The position numbers were made by a program, and so were the translations under genes. The notes below the pieces were generated by a model, which was not told the origin of the DNA, ran no database searches, and was given only the letters and a program-made list of their open reading frames with translations. Of a stretch of DNA of 25,110 nucleotides, positions 9,408 to 19,603 are shown in pieces. The first letter of the stretch is position 1; the number at the start of each line of letters is the position of its first letter. Source of the DNA: Rhizophagus sp. LPA8_4_AMF (taxonomy: Eukaryota; Glomeromycota; Glomeromycetes; Glomerales; Glomeraceae); contig JADRCO010000875.1 in the NCBI GenBank assembly GCA_021464525.1, positions 1 through 25,110 of the forward strand. The letters run 5' to 3'.

Positions 9408-9775
9408 ATGTATGCACTTTTTATAAAAGTAACGAATAATAATGAGCCTGCACTCAGTGATGGGAAATTTCAGTTTCCAATGAAAATTTTACTGGAAACT
9501 GGAATCTGGAAAATTGGAATTTTGATTCCATATTGATTCCAATAGCTTTTGGAATCAATCTGGAATACATGTTTCCAGTTTTCAGTTTCCAGTAAATGCC
9601 AACACTGCCTGCACTATATGAAGACCTAATGGATAATCGAGAGAAGCACCTTGCAATCCATAAAAATCAGACGATGCAGGCTGATATTGTGCTATTCTTT
9701 CGCAAAAATAAATATGGTAACGTCCCTAACTCACCTTCTTTTAACCCTAATCCTAACACTTATAATCCTTATTAA
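9408..9775 (+). pseudogene. Interrupted open reading frame split by a hAT MITE
   Basis: ATG at 9408 opens MYALFIKVTNNNEPAL up to the insertion point at 9454. The frame resumes after the right target duplication as YEDLMDNREKHLAIHKNQTM and on through ADIVLFFRKNKYG. From there it either splices at a GTAACG donor (9717) or runs on to TAA at 9773-9775. With the 153-bp element and one 8-bp duplication left out (161 bp, not a multiple of 3) the frame is continuous; with the element present it stops within it. I do not recognise the protein. Stops lie immediately upstream of the ATG. It may have been a real gene or exon, or part of an older repeat, broken by the MITE. Confidence 0.45.
9455..9607. 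mobile_element. Non-autonomous hAT-type MITE, 153 bp
   Basis: Flanked by a perfect 8-bp direct repeat CCTGCACT (9447-9454 and 9608-9615), the target-duplication length of the hAT superfamily. Ends begin CAGTGATGGG on the left and, reverse-complemented, CAGTGTTGGC on the right, matching the hAT consensus CAG-G-TGG-type termini; about 10 of the first 14 positions match. The interior is a patchwork of TTTCCAGT / ACTGGAAA inverted motifs and GGAATC/GATTCC repeats, with no coding capacity. It must have been mobilised by a transposase elsewhere in the genome. Confidence 0.9.
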
Positions 9776-11558
9776 CCCTTATTCAATCTAATTCACCAAT
9801 TTTCTTTATATGGAATAATTTTGTAGTTTGTTCTGCTAAAATTACATCGCCATCCCGTTTCTTTAGCTATTTCACCTTTATCGAGAGATGTGATGCTAGT
9901 TTATACATGGAGACGTAAAATATTGCACCAACATCGTATATTTCCATGTTTTCTCCGTGGATGTATTATTTTAATGGAATTTATAGCCTTAAATCATGGA
10001 AATTTCATCTCTCTAACACGGATATCCGTGAATGTATCATTTTCACGGAATTTTTACGAAAACCACGGAAAAATAATGGAAATCAAATTTTTTATAGGGC
10101 CGCCGTAATGCGTAATGGCGTAATGTTTAATTGTTGAATTGAATCCTGCAGACCTGCTGATATATATATACTATACATAGTAAAATTGACATCAAATTGC
10201 ATTTATATGGGCATTTGACAATACGACAATTCGATGTTACGTGCAATTCGACAATTCGACATTACGGTAATTTCGGCATTACGGTAATTCGGCATTAAGG
10301 TATTACAGCGGCATAATTCATTTTCGACATTACCGTGGCGTAATTATTTTTCTGCTGTAATAATTCGACATTTGCTCTGATCCTATTACGCCCCCATGTA
10401 ATAAGCTTTAGGATTTTCATTTACATCAATAGTTTTCTCTAGAAGAATGGTAGATAACTACATTTTACGTCTTATCGGATTAGGATTTTGAAATAACGTT
10501 CATAATAATTACATCATTCGATTGTTTATACTTCACAATTACGTAATTACTTCATCGACAAAATAAATCAATCTCGTCTACCGTTATATGGTTTAGATTT
10601 TAAATGGATTATCGGTAAATCGGTTTTGAATGCAATACTCCCCTTTAAATTTTAGGTCATTCACAAAAAGGCACATGATCTAGAAAATTTTTGAAACAAT
10701 ACACAAATAGTTGTATCAAATCAACACCTATAATTAACAATGCAGGATCCAAAACCGCTTAATGACTTTTACGATGAAAAAAAAAAAGACCGATAATGAG
10801 CTTTTTAAAAGTTTTAAAAATATTTTAAATATTATTATTCGTTAATTATTATATGTATAATTAAATGAATGGTGCAAGCTTTTCTAAAATTATCTAATAA
10901 AGTTTGATTTTGCAACGTTACAGTAATAATGACAATCCGGCACATGATTTCAAGCATTGCATCGATCCGCATATCCATATAACATTGCAATTCTACTACA
11001 TCTCCTTTTTAAGTCGTTCTCATTTAATTATTACGCGAATGAAGAGAAATAAATGTAATAAAAGAATATAAAATCATAAAATTATCAGATTATAATAATA
11101 ATAATGATACCTTTATAAATCCGTAAAAGTGGTTGGTAATTTTACAAGAAGAATTTTTTAGTTTTATTTTATTTTTTTTCTATGAAAAAGACTGCATAAT
11201 ATATATGAAGAAGGAGTTTGCATAATATATATGATTTTCTGGTCAAAGAAATTCTTTGTGTGCCTTAAGAAGGGTTACTTTTTGAATAAACACAATTATG
11301 TATTAAACAATTTTGGCGTTTCGGATCTCGGCTATTTCGGCTTATTATCGATGGTTTTTTAAGGAAGTTAATCATTCAATAATCCTAATTTCACCAATAA
11401 TTAACCATTACATGTATTTTTTTGTTGGTCATTTCTCAAGTAAAACCAAGGATCATTCATTCTTTATTTATCAAATTCACGTGATTTATTAAAAACTTAA
11501 CCGAAACGTTCATAGTAGTGACCAGGATCGACAAAAGAAAGTTTTAATTGGTTATTTA
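9616..11558. other. Gene-poor region with short degenerate repeats
   Basis: After the interrupted ORF (to 9775) I find no gene. The stretch 9725-9785 has several CCCTAA/AACCCTAAT-like motifs. 9940-10080 is rich in CACGGAA/TTCCATG-like motifs, including a perfect 14-bp palindrome CACGGATATCCGTG at 10017-10030. 10220-10380 is a degenerate repeat listed separately. A 16-bp direct repeat TGCATAATATATATGA occurs at 11193 and 11219. Confidence 0.5.
10220..10380. repeat. Degenerate short repeat of TTACGGTAATTCGGCAT-like units
   Basis: Variants of CGACAATTCGACATTACGG, TTACGGTAATTTCGGCA and TTACGGTAATTCGGCATTA recur several times in irregular spacing. The right part (CTGCTGTAATAATTCGACA) resembles the reverse complement of the left (TATTACAGCGGCATAATTC), so the block is part tandem and part inverted. 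It is too diverged to give a clean period. Confidence 0.6.
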
Positions 11559-11567
11559 CTTTATTTT

Positions 11568-11982
11568 GGGGATGTCTAAAGCGGAGTCAAATCACGTGAC
11601 TTCGAAAATTTTGTTTTTACTAAATAAAACTTTCTACCATATACACAACCTTTTTAAACAATATATACTAGGTGTATTTTGGTCTGCTCTGCAACTTTAC
11701 TTAGAGCACAGAGTGGGGTTTTTGAATACTGTTTTTGATTTATTCGACTTTTTTCATTTTTGTTATCCATTTTTGGTTATGATCGGCAAAATTCATTCAT
11801 TCATATGTAAAGTCAAAAACGATATTCAAAATCCACTTTCTTTCCTTAAGTAAACTTGCAGAACGGGTCAAAATACATTTATTTTATGAATTTAAAGTTT
11901 TACATTAATCTTTTTTTATAAAAAACTTAATCTAATCAAAATTTTCGAAGTCACGTGATTTGACTCCGCTTTAGACGACCCC
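11568..11982. mobile_element. Fold-back MITE-like element, 415 bp with 46-bp terminal inverted repeats
   Basis: The left terminus 11568-11613 (GGGGATGTCTAAAGCGGAGT, then CAAATCACGTGACTTCGAAA, then ATTTTG) is matched by the reverse complement of 11937-11982 with only two differences (AT versus TC at positions 5-6). Direct repeats TTTATTTT flank it (11560-11567, 11983-11990); they extend to 10 bp (CTTTATTTTG) if terminal G/C are shared, so the true duplication is 8-10 bp. The interior is also self-complementary: about 11670-11765 (TGTATTTTGGTCTGCTCTGC onward) resembles the reverse complement of about 11790-11877, making most of the element one long hairpin. The duplication length and G-rich ends suggest Mutator-like or hAT origin; superfamily is unsettled. 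A 101-codon frame across it (from a GTG at 11548) is not considered coding. Confidence 0.88.
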
Positions 11983-11990
11983 TTTATTTT

Positions 11991-13275
11991 GAGCATCACG
12001 CACACGTGTCCCTTTTTAGTTTTCTAAAATAGTACTTGCACGCAATACCACGTTCGCAACGTAACAATAAAGATTTTCCAGGAATAAACACCCTCTTTTT
12101 CTACATATAAACTATAAAGGATAGGGAGATACATAGTGAATACATAATGATAGTGGATACATAATAAATCTAACGCGTAACGTATTAAAATTTTGAACTG
12201 CGGGATTATTTTTAAACATACATAATATAATGTTTTTTTACGCCAAAAAAAAACAAAAATTTTTTTTTTGTTTCAAAAAATATATCAAAAAGGGAATTAC
12301 AGTACGTTAGTTACTACTGTAATATGGATGTAACTACTGTAATATGAATGGGGTTAAAATTTATTAAGAATGCAGAGTAACAAGAAAAAAACAAAGAAAA
12401 TTGAAATTTAAAAACAAAAACATTGATCAAATGACTTTCCTTCTAAATTAATATTTTGCATATGTTTATTTATTTAGATCAAAGAGAGAAATTAAATCTT
12501 TTGAACAAGATAATTTTGATCTTTTTTTAATACGATTATTTCTTTGTTTTTTTGAAATTATTTTATTGCAGATTATCAAAAAGCTTTCACTAAATATAGA
12601 ACCAAAATCCATGGAATTTCCAATTAAAGGAAATTGATAAGATAAGATTATATTTTCAATCAGGACAATCAAAGATAAGAAAATGAACTTGTTTTTAAGT
12701 AACGCCTTTTTACATATATATACTTTTTAAAATGAAATCAATTTTTTTTTGCTTATTAATGTAACAGATAATATACTTAAAAAAAAAAACACATTAACGA
12801 ATTACTGAGAGGGATTTCTGTTTACAGTTAAAATGATGATGTCAATATGAATAGGTCATATGCACATTACATATTATAATAAAATATACTAGAACTTACT
12901 ATACATTAAATAAATTATACTCCGTTGTCCTACATTACAACATAGAGCCACATGACTTCCATGTAGGGCGCCCGTTAAATGTTATATATATATATTAAAT
13001 ACTACCAGTTTCATTACAAGTTTATATTGTGTTCATCATATAAATCTTGACAGAAAAAAAAATATTTTGTTGCTCCACACATTTTTTTTTTTTTTTTTAG
13101 TACCACTTCCTATAACCCCACTTCCCCAATATTATACATAATTTTTTTACATAAATAAGCTTCATTTTCCTTTTACTTGGTCGCTTAAAACATTTGAATA
13201 TCACTTTTTTTAGTCCACCTGTCCACTTAACCTAATAAAAATCACACATCATAGAATAAAATTTACATATAAACT
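11991..13275. other. Gene-free region upstream of the membrane-hairpin gene
   Basis: AT-rich with A/T homopolymers (12245-12275, 12776-12790, 13081-13099). A 20-bp unit is tandemly duplicated at 12311-12330 and 12331-12350 (18 of 20 identical). A TA-rich run near 12983-12997 might contribute to the promoter of the gene at 13276, but is far upstream. Open frames here lack coding character. Confidence 0.5.
12311..12350. repeat. Two-copy 20-bp tandem repeat
   Basis: TTACTACTGTAATATGGATG is followed directly by TAACTACTGTAATATGAATG; 18 of 20 positions are identical. Confidence 0.85.
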
Positions 13276-13740
13276 ATGCCATCACATTATATTTATATTC
13301 CATTTCTAGTCTTATGTGCGCCACTTATTATTAGCGTTGTAGGAACCTTTACATTATTCGCGATATTAACTTCTTCCTTGGCCTTATTTGTTATATCGAT
13401 CCGTCTAGGATTCCTGGCCGTGGAATTTTCTGGTGGCGTCGTATTTGATTTTATAAAATGGGGTATAAAGAGTATATCACTTGAAAAAAGTCCTCAAAAG
13501 AATACAAGGGTTACTATTAAAGACACTATTCATAATAGTAAACAAAGGAAGCATATTCTAAAATCATCAACGAAATCTTCAATGACTATATTATTGGATT
13601 CTACAAAATCTACAAAAACAAAGATTTATAATTCTAACGGATCTGGAAATAATTACGTTAGTAATGATGATTATTTTATGATGTCTATGATTAATAATAA
13701 GAGACCGAATGGAAGGAGGGCTAGAAGTGATTATATATAA
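13276..13740 (+). CDS. Small membrane-hairpin protein, 154 aa, unknown function
   Basis: A single-exon open frame from ATG to TAA. Residues 5-48 are almost entirely hydrophobic (YIPFLVLCAPLIISVVGTFT then LFAILTSSLALFVISIRLGF), long enough for two closely spaced membrane helices or a membrane hairpin. An amphipathic-looking segment follows (about 49-67, VEFSGGVVFDFIKWGIKSI). The remaining 87 residues are a polar, basic S/T/K/N-rich tail ending RRARSDYI, presumably cytosolic. There is no cleavable-type signal sequence and no recognised catalytic motif. The hairpin plus amphipathic-helix layout recalls ER/lipid-droplet hairpin proteins of the promethin/LDAF1-Ldo/Osw5 kind, but that is only a structural analogy. 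An isolated gene with about 1.3 kb (left) and 3 kb (right) of gene-free DNA. Clear amino-acid segmentation and a clean start make it more likely a gene than a chance ORF. Confidence 0.6.
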   Translation: MPSHYIYIPFLVLCAPLIISVVGTFTLFAILTSSLALFVISIRLGFLAVEFSGGVVFDFIKWGIKSISLEKSPQKNTRVTIKDTIHNSKQRKHILKSSTKSSMTILLDSTKSTKTKIYNSNGSGNNYVSNDDYFMMSMINNKRPNGRRARSDYI

Positions 13741-16700
13741 AAAAAAAAGACAATTTTCTTTTTTTATTATTAATTAAATAATATTTTTATATAATATAAT
13801 AACAAATGAAAAACTACATTAAGAAAAAAAGCGGGTTCTTGATTTCGTTTTAAAACAGGGTTTTAAAAGTTATAACATTGCTTTTTTTTTAATATTTCAC
13901 TTTGCAATTTTTCCTTTTATATATATATATATGTATATATATATATTTTTTATATATATCCAAGAATTATTTTCTTTCTTCCTTTCATTGTATAAATTTG
14001 AAAAATCATTTGTATACATTTGTAGTATTGCATATTTCTCTATTAGATTTTTTTTTTTATTATTTTTTTTTTTTAAAAAAAAATTTATTAAATAAATAAA
14101 TAAATAAATAAATGAGTCTTGCAATTTTTTGCATTAATAACGTTTATATAAAAAAAAATAAAGAACAAGTTTCGAAATGAAAAAAACAAGTTTTAAGAAG
14201 TTAATGAAATATTACATAACAAAAAAAAAAAAAATAATTTCCGAAGGATATTTTTTGTGTAAACCACTTAACTGCATTCATCTTTGAGATCCACTTATGG
14301 TGAAACAAACTCCCTCATCAAAAACTTTTCATTTTCGACTTGTCATTACTATTTATTACTATTTATAAAATTAATAATCGTGAATAAATAACAATGATAC
14401 GTATTAATGAAAATAACAAAATTGAAATGTTCAGAAAAAAAATTCATCAAAATTCATAAAAAAATACCCAAAGAAAAAAAATTTTTTCATTACGTACTTA
14501 CGTACAAAGAAGATTTTTTGATGAAAAAACATTTCGTCATAAACTTGTAGATCATTACCATAAATATAATCACTAAAATGAAAGTAAACATTTTTCTAAA
14601 TAAAGAATAGTATATACGTATATACAAAAATTACATAATAAAAGAAATGATTCTTTATTACTTTTACTTGTTTTAAAACTTGTTATTCCAATGGCGTGAT
14701 GATTCTTTTTTTTTTTTTTATGATATATTTATTATTTTGCCGCTTTATTATCCGAAATGTCATTCTGCACAAAAAATAAAGTTTTTTTTTTTTTTTTTTT
14801 GAAAGTTGCAAAATGATTTGATAATCGATATGTGTGGAACTGTGGAATATGCGTGCAATGTGCGCACATGACTTATAAATAAATAGTTATAAAAAATTTT
14901 TTTTCATTTATTTATTTATTTATTTTAAAAATATATTTTTTTTTTTATAAAAAGATAACGATTGAAAAAAATTTTCCATTCTGTAAATGTTACCGGATTA
15001 ATTTTTTATTATTATTACAAATTTTTCTATTTTGGAATAATTTTTTTTGTAATAATATTTATTATTATTATTTTTTTTTTTCTTTTTTTCTTTTCCTTTT
15101 TTTTTAAATTACCAAAATCAGACGTGTTACGATACAGAACATTAGCGGAATTACGGTAAAACCTAATTTTTGTAAAACATAATTCTTAAAGTACTTTATC
15201 CAATTTCCGAATTTCCGAAAATATATTTTTTCATTGATGCGACTTAGAAGAGAGCTTATAATTGATAAACGGGAGTTAGGCGTATAGATAACAACAATTG
15301 GTGGCATAGAAAGCTACAATAAGGCTTAGTATGATGATAAAAATCAAAAAAGCCACTTTTCATTTTTATCCTTATCTGTTGGGCTGTTAAACCTGTAATT
15401 GATTTACAATTCTTGAAAATAAAAATTAAAAATTAAAATGACTTTTTAAATATCAGAATAAAATGTTAACTAAATTACAAACATTATCTAATGATTAATT
15501 AATTCAATCCAAAAATATGTCTGATTATTGAAAAGAAGGCAAGAAAGATTTTCAAGCAGATTGTCCTAAATTGCGATTTGCGAACCACAATAAAAATAAT
15601 TTCGTTTCATAGTTTCATATGTACATATTTATTTAAGTCGGTCAAAAAAAAAAATGTCGTTTCATATAATATTTATTTATTTATTTATAAATCTTTTAGC
15701 TAAGTATCTGATATTTTGAGATAATTTTTAATTATTTTTGTTATTTTTAAAAATAAATTCTATAATGGGATATGGTTCCTGACACAACCATAATATCAAT
15801 GCAATATATATCATAATTATTTTTTTAATAACTCAGCCCGAGTTCAAAGATACAAGAAAGGGGAAGTAAGTACGGAAAAATATAATATTGTTGACATTGA
15901 AATTATATGCTTATCCTTTTCAGAAATTTTATATGATAAAATTCAATAATTTTTTAGTACATTACAATTTGGTCATACTCTATTGATAAATTACCGTGGC
16001 AAAATTGTAAAATTTTCTTTTCGGTAATAATAAACCTTATATTCATGTGAAACCAAGCATAGTTAATAACGGTTCGGTTCCTTTTTGGTTCTTTTTACTA
16101 TAGAATAACGTTTATAACTTCTTGGGTACGGAACGGGATCTGTAATTAGAAAGTCGGGTACGCCAATTACGTTTCAAAACCTGTTCACAACAGTTCTTGA
16201 TTTTGAGTGGCCAAAGTTAAAGTTTTTGACAAGGTCACATATTATCTCCCTCTTTTTTTAGCTAATTTAATCTGAACATTTAATCCGAGTGGTGTCTCGG
16301 TTTCAATTTGGAATTGAAGATCTAATATATTGAATTACTTTTTAGAGAGAACATACAATATTACAATATGATAAACAACCCGCTACTTCACATTCTATAA
16401 CCCGATTATCATACTGTATATGTAAGAAATAATATCAAAGAAATCTAATTAATATGTATACAACGAGAGAAACAAATGGACAAAGATATATAGCTTTAAA
16501 TAACAAATGATAGTATTATAAACACTAATAAATTATTGGTCAATCCAAGCCAATTAAATGTGTATAATATGCGTTTTATATATTACTTTAAAAATTTTTT
16601 TTATTTGATTTGATTTTTTTTTTTACAAAGGAAGAAAAAAAAAAAACTCTCGATAACCCGTAAAGTTATCCCAAAAATACTTATTACATTTACATTTACA

Positions 16701-16769
16701 ATTATAACTACTTTTAAAATAAAAAATATATATTACATTGTCCTTTTTATTAAAAAAAAAAAAAAGATA
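13741..16769. other. Large gene-poor AT-rich region
   Basis: Contains a TA dinucleotide run (13918-13958), an (AAAT)n microsatellite (14085-14113), its T-rich counterpart (14905-14925), T tracts (14707-14720, 14780-14800, 15071-15106) and an ATTT run (15670-15688). Open frames are Phe/Lys/Ile homopolymer products of these tracts. I see no gene, tRNA or clean transposon. The stretch 16055-16200 (GGTTCGGTTCC, GGGTACGGAACGGG) is less AT-rich but has no open frame I can assign. Confidence 0.55.
14085..14113. repeat. (AAAT)n microsatellite
   Basis: About six uninterrupted AAAT units directly after a T-tract/A-tract fold-back. Confidence 0.9.
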
Positions 16770-18961
16770 TCATCTAAATGAATCCATATTGTTTATATCA
16801 TTATTCTTTTCTTTTGATAAAATACTTTCAATATCACTAGCTCTAACAATTTTTTTATTATCTGCTGAATTGTTATCACTATTATCCGGAGTAATTTTAC
16901 CAATAAAAGCAAAAGATTGATGACGAATTGAGGGTGTTGTTAACGATTCATTACTTTTTCTTACGTAATTGTTAGAAGTAGTAGATTCTTCTTTCATGTT
17001 TTCTTCTTCTTGATCAGATTGAATTTGGATAGCAGGAAATAGGTAAATTTCATTGTCATTGTCATAGCTATATGTAAAATAATAAATATCATTTGGATCA
17101 ACTAAAATAGGTTGCGATTGTTGTTTACTTTTTCTTATCCCTTGACTTAATCTTGGTTGACTACTCATTCTTTCCTTGTTATTAAAACCATTCATATTTA
17201 AATTACTTAATCTACTAATTTTGTTTATTCCGAAATTATTGATTTGTTCAGAATCTCGTGGTGCTAAATTGCTGCTACTACTACGATTTATAGGATATGT
17301 AGATGTAACGGGAGAAGAGCAACGTGATAACGTGAGACTGTTAAAGTATTCTAGCAAAGCACTGCCAAAATCTTGTGTAGTTCTTCGTTTACCATTTTGT
17401 TTATCAGGAGAATCTATAAGCATTTTTTCATCATATTCTACATAAGAATATCTAACTTCTTCTTCTTCATCAATATCGGAATTGGTATTTTTGTGTACTA
17501 TTATTGGAGGAAGTGATGGTGGCATGGAATTTACTTTTGTTGATGATGTAAATGATGAATATGTTGGTGAAGGTATTCTAATCGAAATTTCTTCTTGTTG
17601 ATTATAATTTCGTTGGTCATTTATTTGATGATTTAATTGTTGTGGATAACCTTGTTCTTGCTGTTGATTTGTTTGTTGATTTTGTAATTGTCCTTGCAGT
17701 TGATTTTGTACTTGTCGTTGTTGTGAATGATCTTGACCTTGAAGATAAAATTGATCAATAAACGTTCCAGGTGATTGTTGATTTTTATATTCTTGCAATC
17801 TATTAATATTATCTATACCCTTTTCGTTGATGAAAGAAAATGAACGGAAAGAGTCACCAACTCCTCTATTATTAACTTCAACATTATTATTAATAAATAA
17901 TTTAGTATTAACCAATAATTTTTGCGCACAGATTGATGTTAATACTAATAATGATGTTGTATTTATATATTTTCTCAAATAATTTTTTCCGTCAATCATA
18001 AATATAATATTAATGGCTTGTGATAATGCTATTAATGAGAAATACATGAAACCCTATTAATCACGCGTTGAAGCGCAGTAATAAAAAAAAGAAAATGCAC
18101 GCGTTACGTTAGTTAACTATTTTTTTTTTTTTTTAAAAAAAAAAAATTGAAAATGTGAATGAGGAATACTAACATCGTCAAATAATATTCTACGCCAGTA
18201 TCTTCTTTTACTATAATAATGTAAATTTTTTGTAGAATGTAATGAATAACCAATAAAAGCCCAAATAATCCAACAATAAATCATCAACATTATAAAACCA
18301 ATTGGAAAAATTCCCGAAAGTAGTTTCATTTCATTATTTCCTTGCAATGCACTCATAAGATAACAATTTCCATCCAAATTATTAACATCAATTGCACCAA
18401 ATCCAAATACATTCATCATTTGAAATATTACGGTCAATATGGCCAATAAAAATAATGAGATCGCAAGGTAAGGTCTTTTTGGATAAAATATCCTAAATCT
18501 AATTAATAAAATAAAACAGTGAAATGTTGTGCTTACAGCGAAAAAACCTTGTTGCATTAATAATAATATAGTACATGATAATTGTGTATGTGATGTATAA
18601 TGTAAAAACATCAATGTTATTACACAATATATTATCGTCATGAATCTAAAAAAAAAAAAAAGAGTTTAAGTACAATTAGTTTTATTACAAAAATATTCGG
18701 TTGCATCATATCCCGAAACTTTTCTCAAGTTACAATTACTTACTTTTCAAGAAAGAAGCAGACAATTTCGGGAACACTCCATAATTTAGTTTTATACCAT
18801 TTTATATCTTTACTTAAACTACATACAATTAATTCATAAAAATATATCGCTATAGCGCAACTAGCATATATTTGTAAACTACGAAATTCTGTCATCAATA
18901 CAGCAGTGTTTTCGGAGATTGAGTAAATCGGCACTGCCGTAAAATTATTATTAGATCCCAT
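16770..18961 (-). CDS. Seven-transmembrane GPCR-like receptor with Gln/Ser-rich cytoplasmic tail, 3 exons, 657 aa
   Basis: Exons on the minus strand 18961-18744, 18645-18174 and 18053-16770 (1974 nt, introns of 98 and 120 bp, in frame). Seven hydrophobic segments: about 29-49, 65-89 (spliced across intron 1), 97-122, 132-155, 181-208, 231-250 and 261-279. Loops between TM1-2 (KDIKWYKTK), TM3-4 (RFRIFYPKRP) and TM5-6 (HSTKN..SKRRYWRR) are basic, so the positive-inside rule gives an extracellular N-terminus, which has an NFT glycosylation sequon at N6. Cys97 at the start of TM3 and Cys167 in the TM4-5 loop are placed like the conserved GPCR disulfide. The tail of about 375 residues is cytoplasmic: Gln-rich at about 321-384, then Ser/Asn-rich with acidic patches (DEEEEV, SDQEEENMKEE) and many potential phosphorylation sites. 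No DRY or NPxxY motif is obvious and I cannot name a subfamily or ligand. A nutrient- or signal-sensing role is inference from topology. Confidence 0.82.
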
Positions 18962-19032
18962 ATTATTAAATATTTGTCAAATGAAAAGAAAATTAAAAAG
19001 GTATATAAAAAAAAAAATGGAAGTAAACTGAT

Positions 19033-19138
19033 TTTTATTTTATTTTATTTATTTTATATTAATAAATTATAGGGAAATCCAGCCCTTTTCTATTTCGTTT
19101 TGTTTTATAAAAAATAAAATAAATAAAATAAAATAAAA
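19033..19138. repeat. AT-rich inverted repeat, 25-bp perfect arms
   Basis: A TTTTA-based run at 19033-19057 is the exact reverse complement of the AAAAT-based run at 19114-19138, enclosing 56 bp. It lies about 75 bp upstream of the 7TM receptor ATG, in its probable promoter or leader. Arms of low complexity could arise by chance slippage. Confidence 0.7.
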
Positions 19139-19140
19139 TG

Positions 19141-19160
19141 ACTGACTTTCGAAAGTCAGT
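19141..19160. repeat. Perfect 20-bp palindrome
   Basis: ACTGACTTTC followed by GAAAGTCAGT, an exact inverted repeat with no spacer, directly after the AT-rich hairpin and 180 bp upstream of the 7TM gene start. It could be a dimeric transcription-factor site or a joined pair of repeat ends; neither is shown. Confidence 0.85.
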
Positions 19161-19471
19161 ATCAGTTCAAGTAAAGACGTTTTTATCAAAAAAACGCTTT
19201 TTTTTCTAATTAATTGAATAAGAGGATATCAAATCCACTTGAATTGAACCTCCCACCCAAAAAAAAATGAAAATGAAAATGTTCAACTGAAAAATGGAAA
19301 CAGCGCCCTCTTTTTTATATCAAACCATTATAGTTTAATAATAGTAATAATGGATTTTATAATACTCATTTGTATAATAGAGTGTCGATTATAAAAATAT
19401 TGTTTTGAAACCCATTCTAGGTAACTAATTTTATGACTTAACCTTATAAATAAACCAAAAAAAAAAACAAT

Positions 19472-19603
19472 ATGATTTTTATCGTTGTTTTAATATTTGC
19501 ATGTAACGTTGTCGTTTCGGTTCCTTCTTTATTGCATTTTGCATATCAATATAGTATGATTTCTTTCAGTTGCCGTAGTCTTTATTTAAAATCGGCTTGT
19601 TAA
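19472..19603 (+). CDS. Doubtful 43-aa ORF with signal-peptide-like N-terminus
   Basis: ATG to TAA; begins MIFIVVLIFACNVVVSVPS, a typical hydrophobic secretion-signal composition, followed by 24 residues with two cysteines. Preceded by a poly(A) run with A at -3. Short AT-rich hydrophobic frames are frequent by chance in such DNA, and no relative is recognised, so this is listed only as a candidate small secreted peptide or first exon. Confidence 0.15.
   Translation: MIFIVVLIFACNVVVSVPSLLHFAYQYSMISFSCRSLYLKSAC

Noticed and set aside
9725..9785. CCCTAA-like motifs suggesting interstitial telomere repeat
   Set aside because: Only two or three imperfect motifs (AACCCTAATCCTAAC) with no tandem array; also readable as the tail of the interrupted ORF.
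9890..10137. Two overlapping 63-72 codon plus-strand frames
   Set aside because: Composition reflects CACGGAA/TTCCATG motifs; two frames are open at once and neither shows a domain.
10858..11028. Minus-strand frame of about 57 codons (VVELQCYMDMRIDAML..)
   Set aside because: No usable start, stop directly upstream, no known motif; likely chance, though slightly protein-like.
11548..11853. 101-codon plus-strand frame
   Set aside because: No ATG at its start (GTG), and it runs from flanking DNA through the TIR of the fold-back element into its arm; not conserved coding in appearance.
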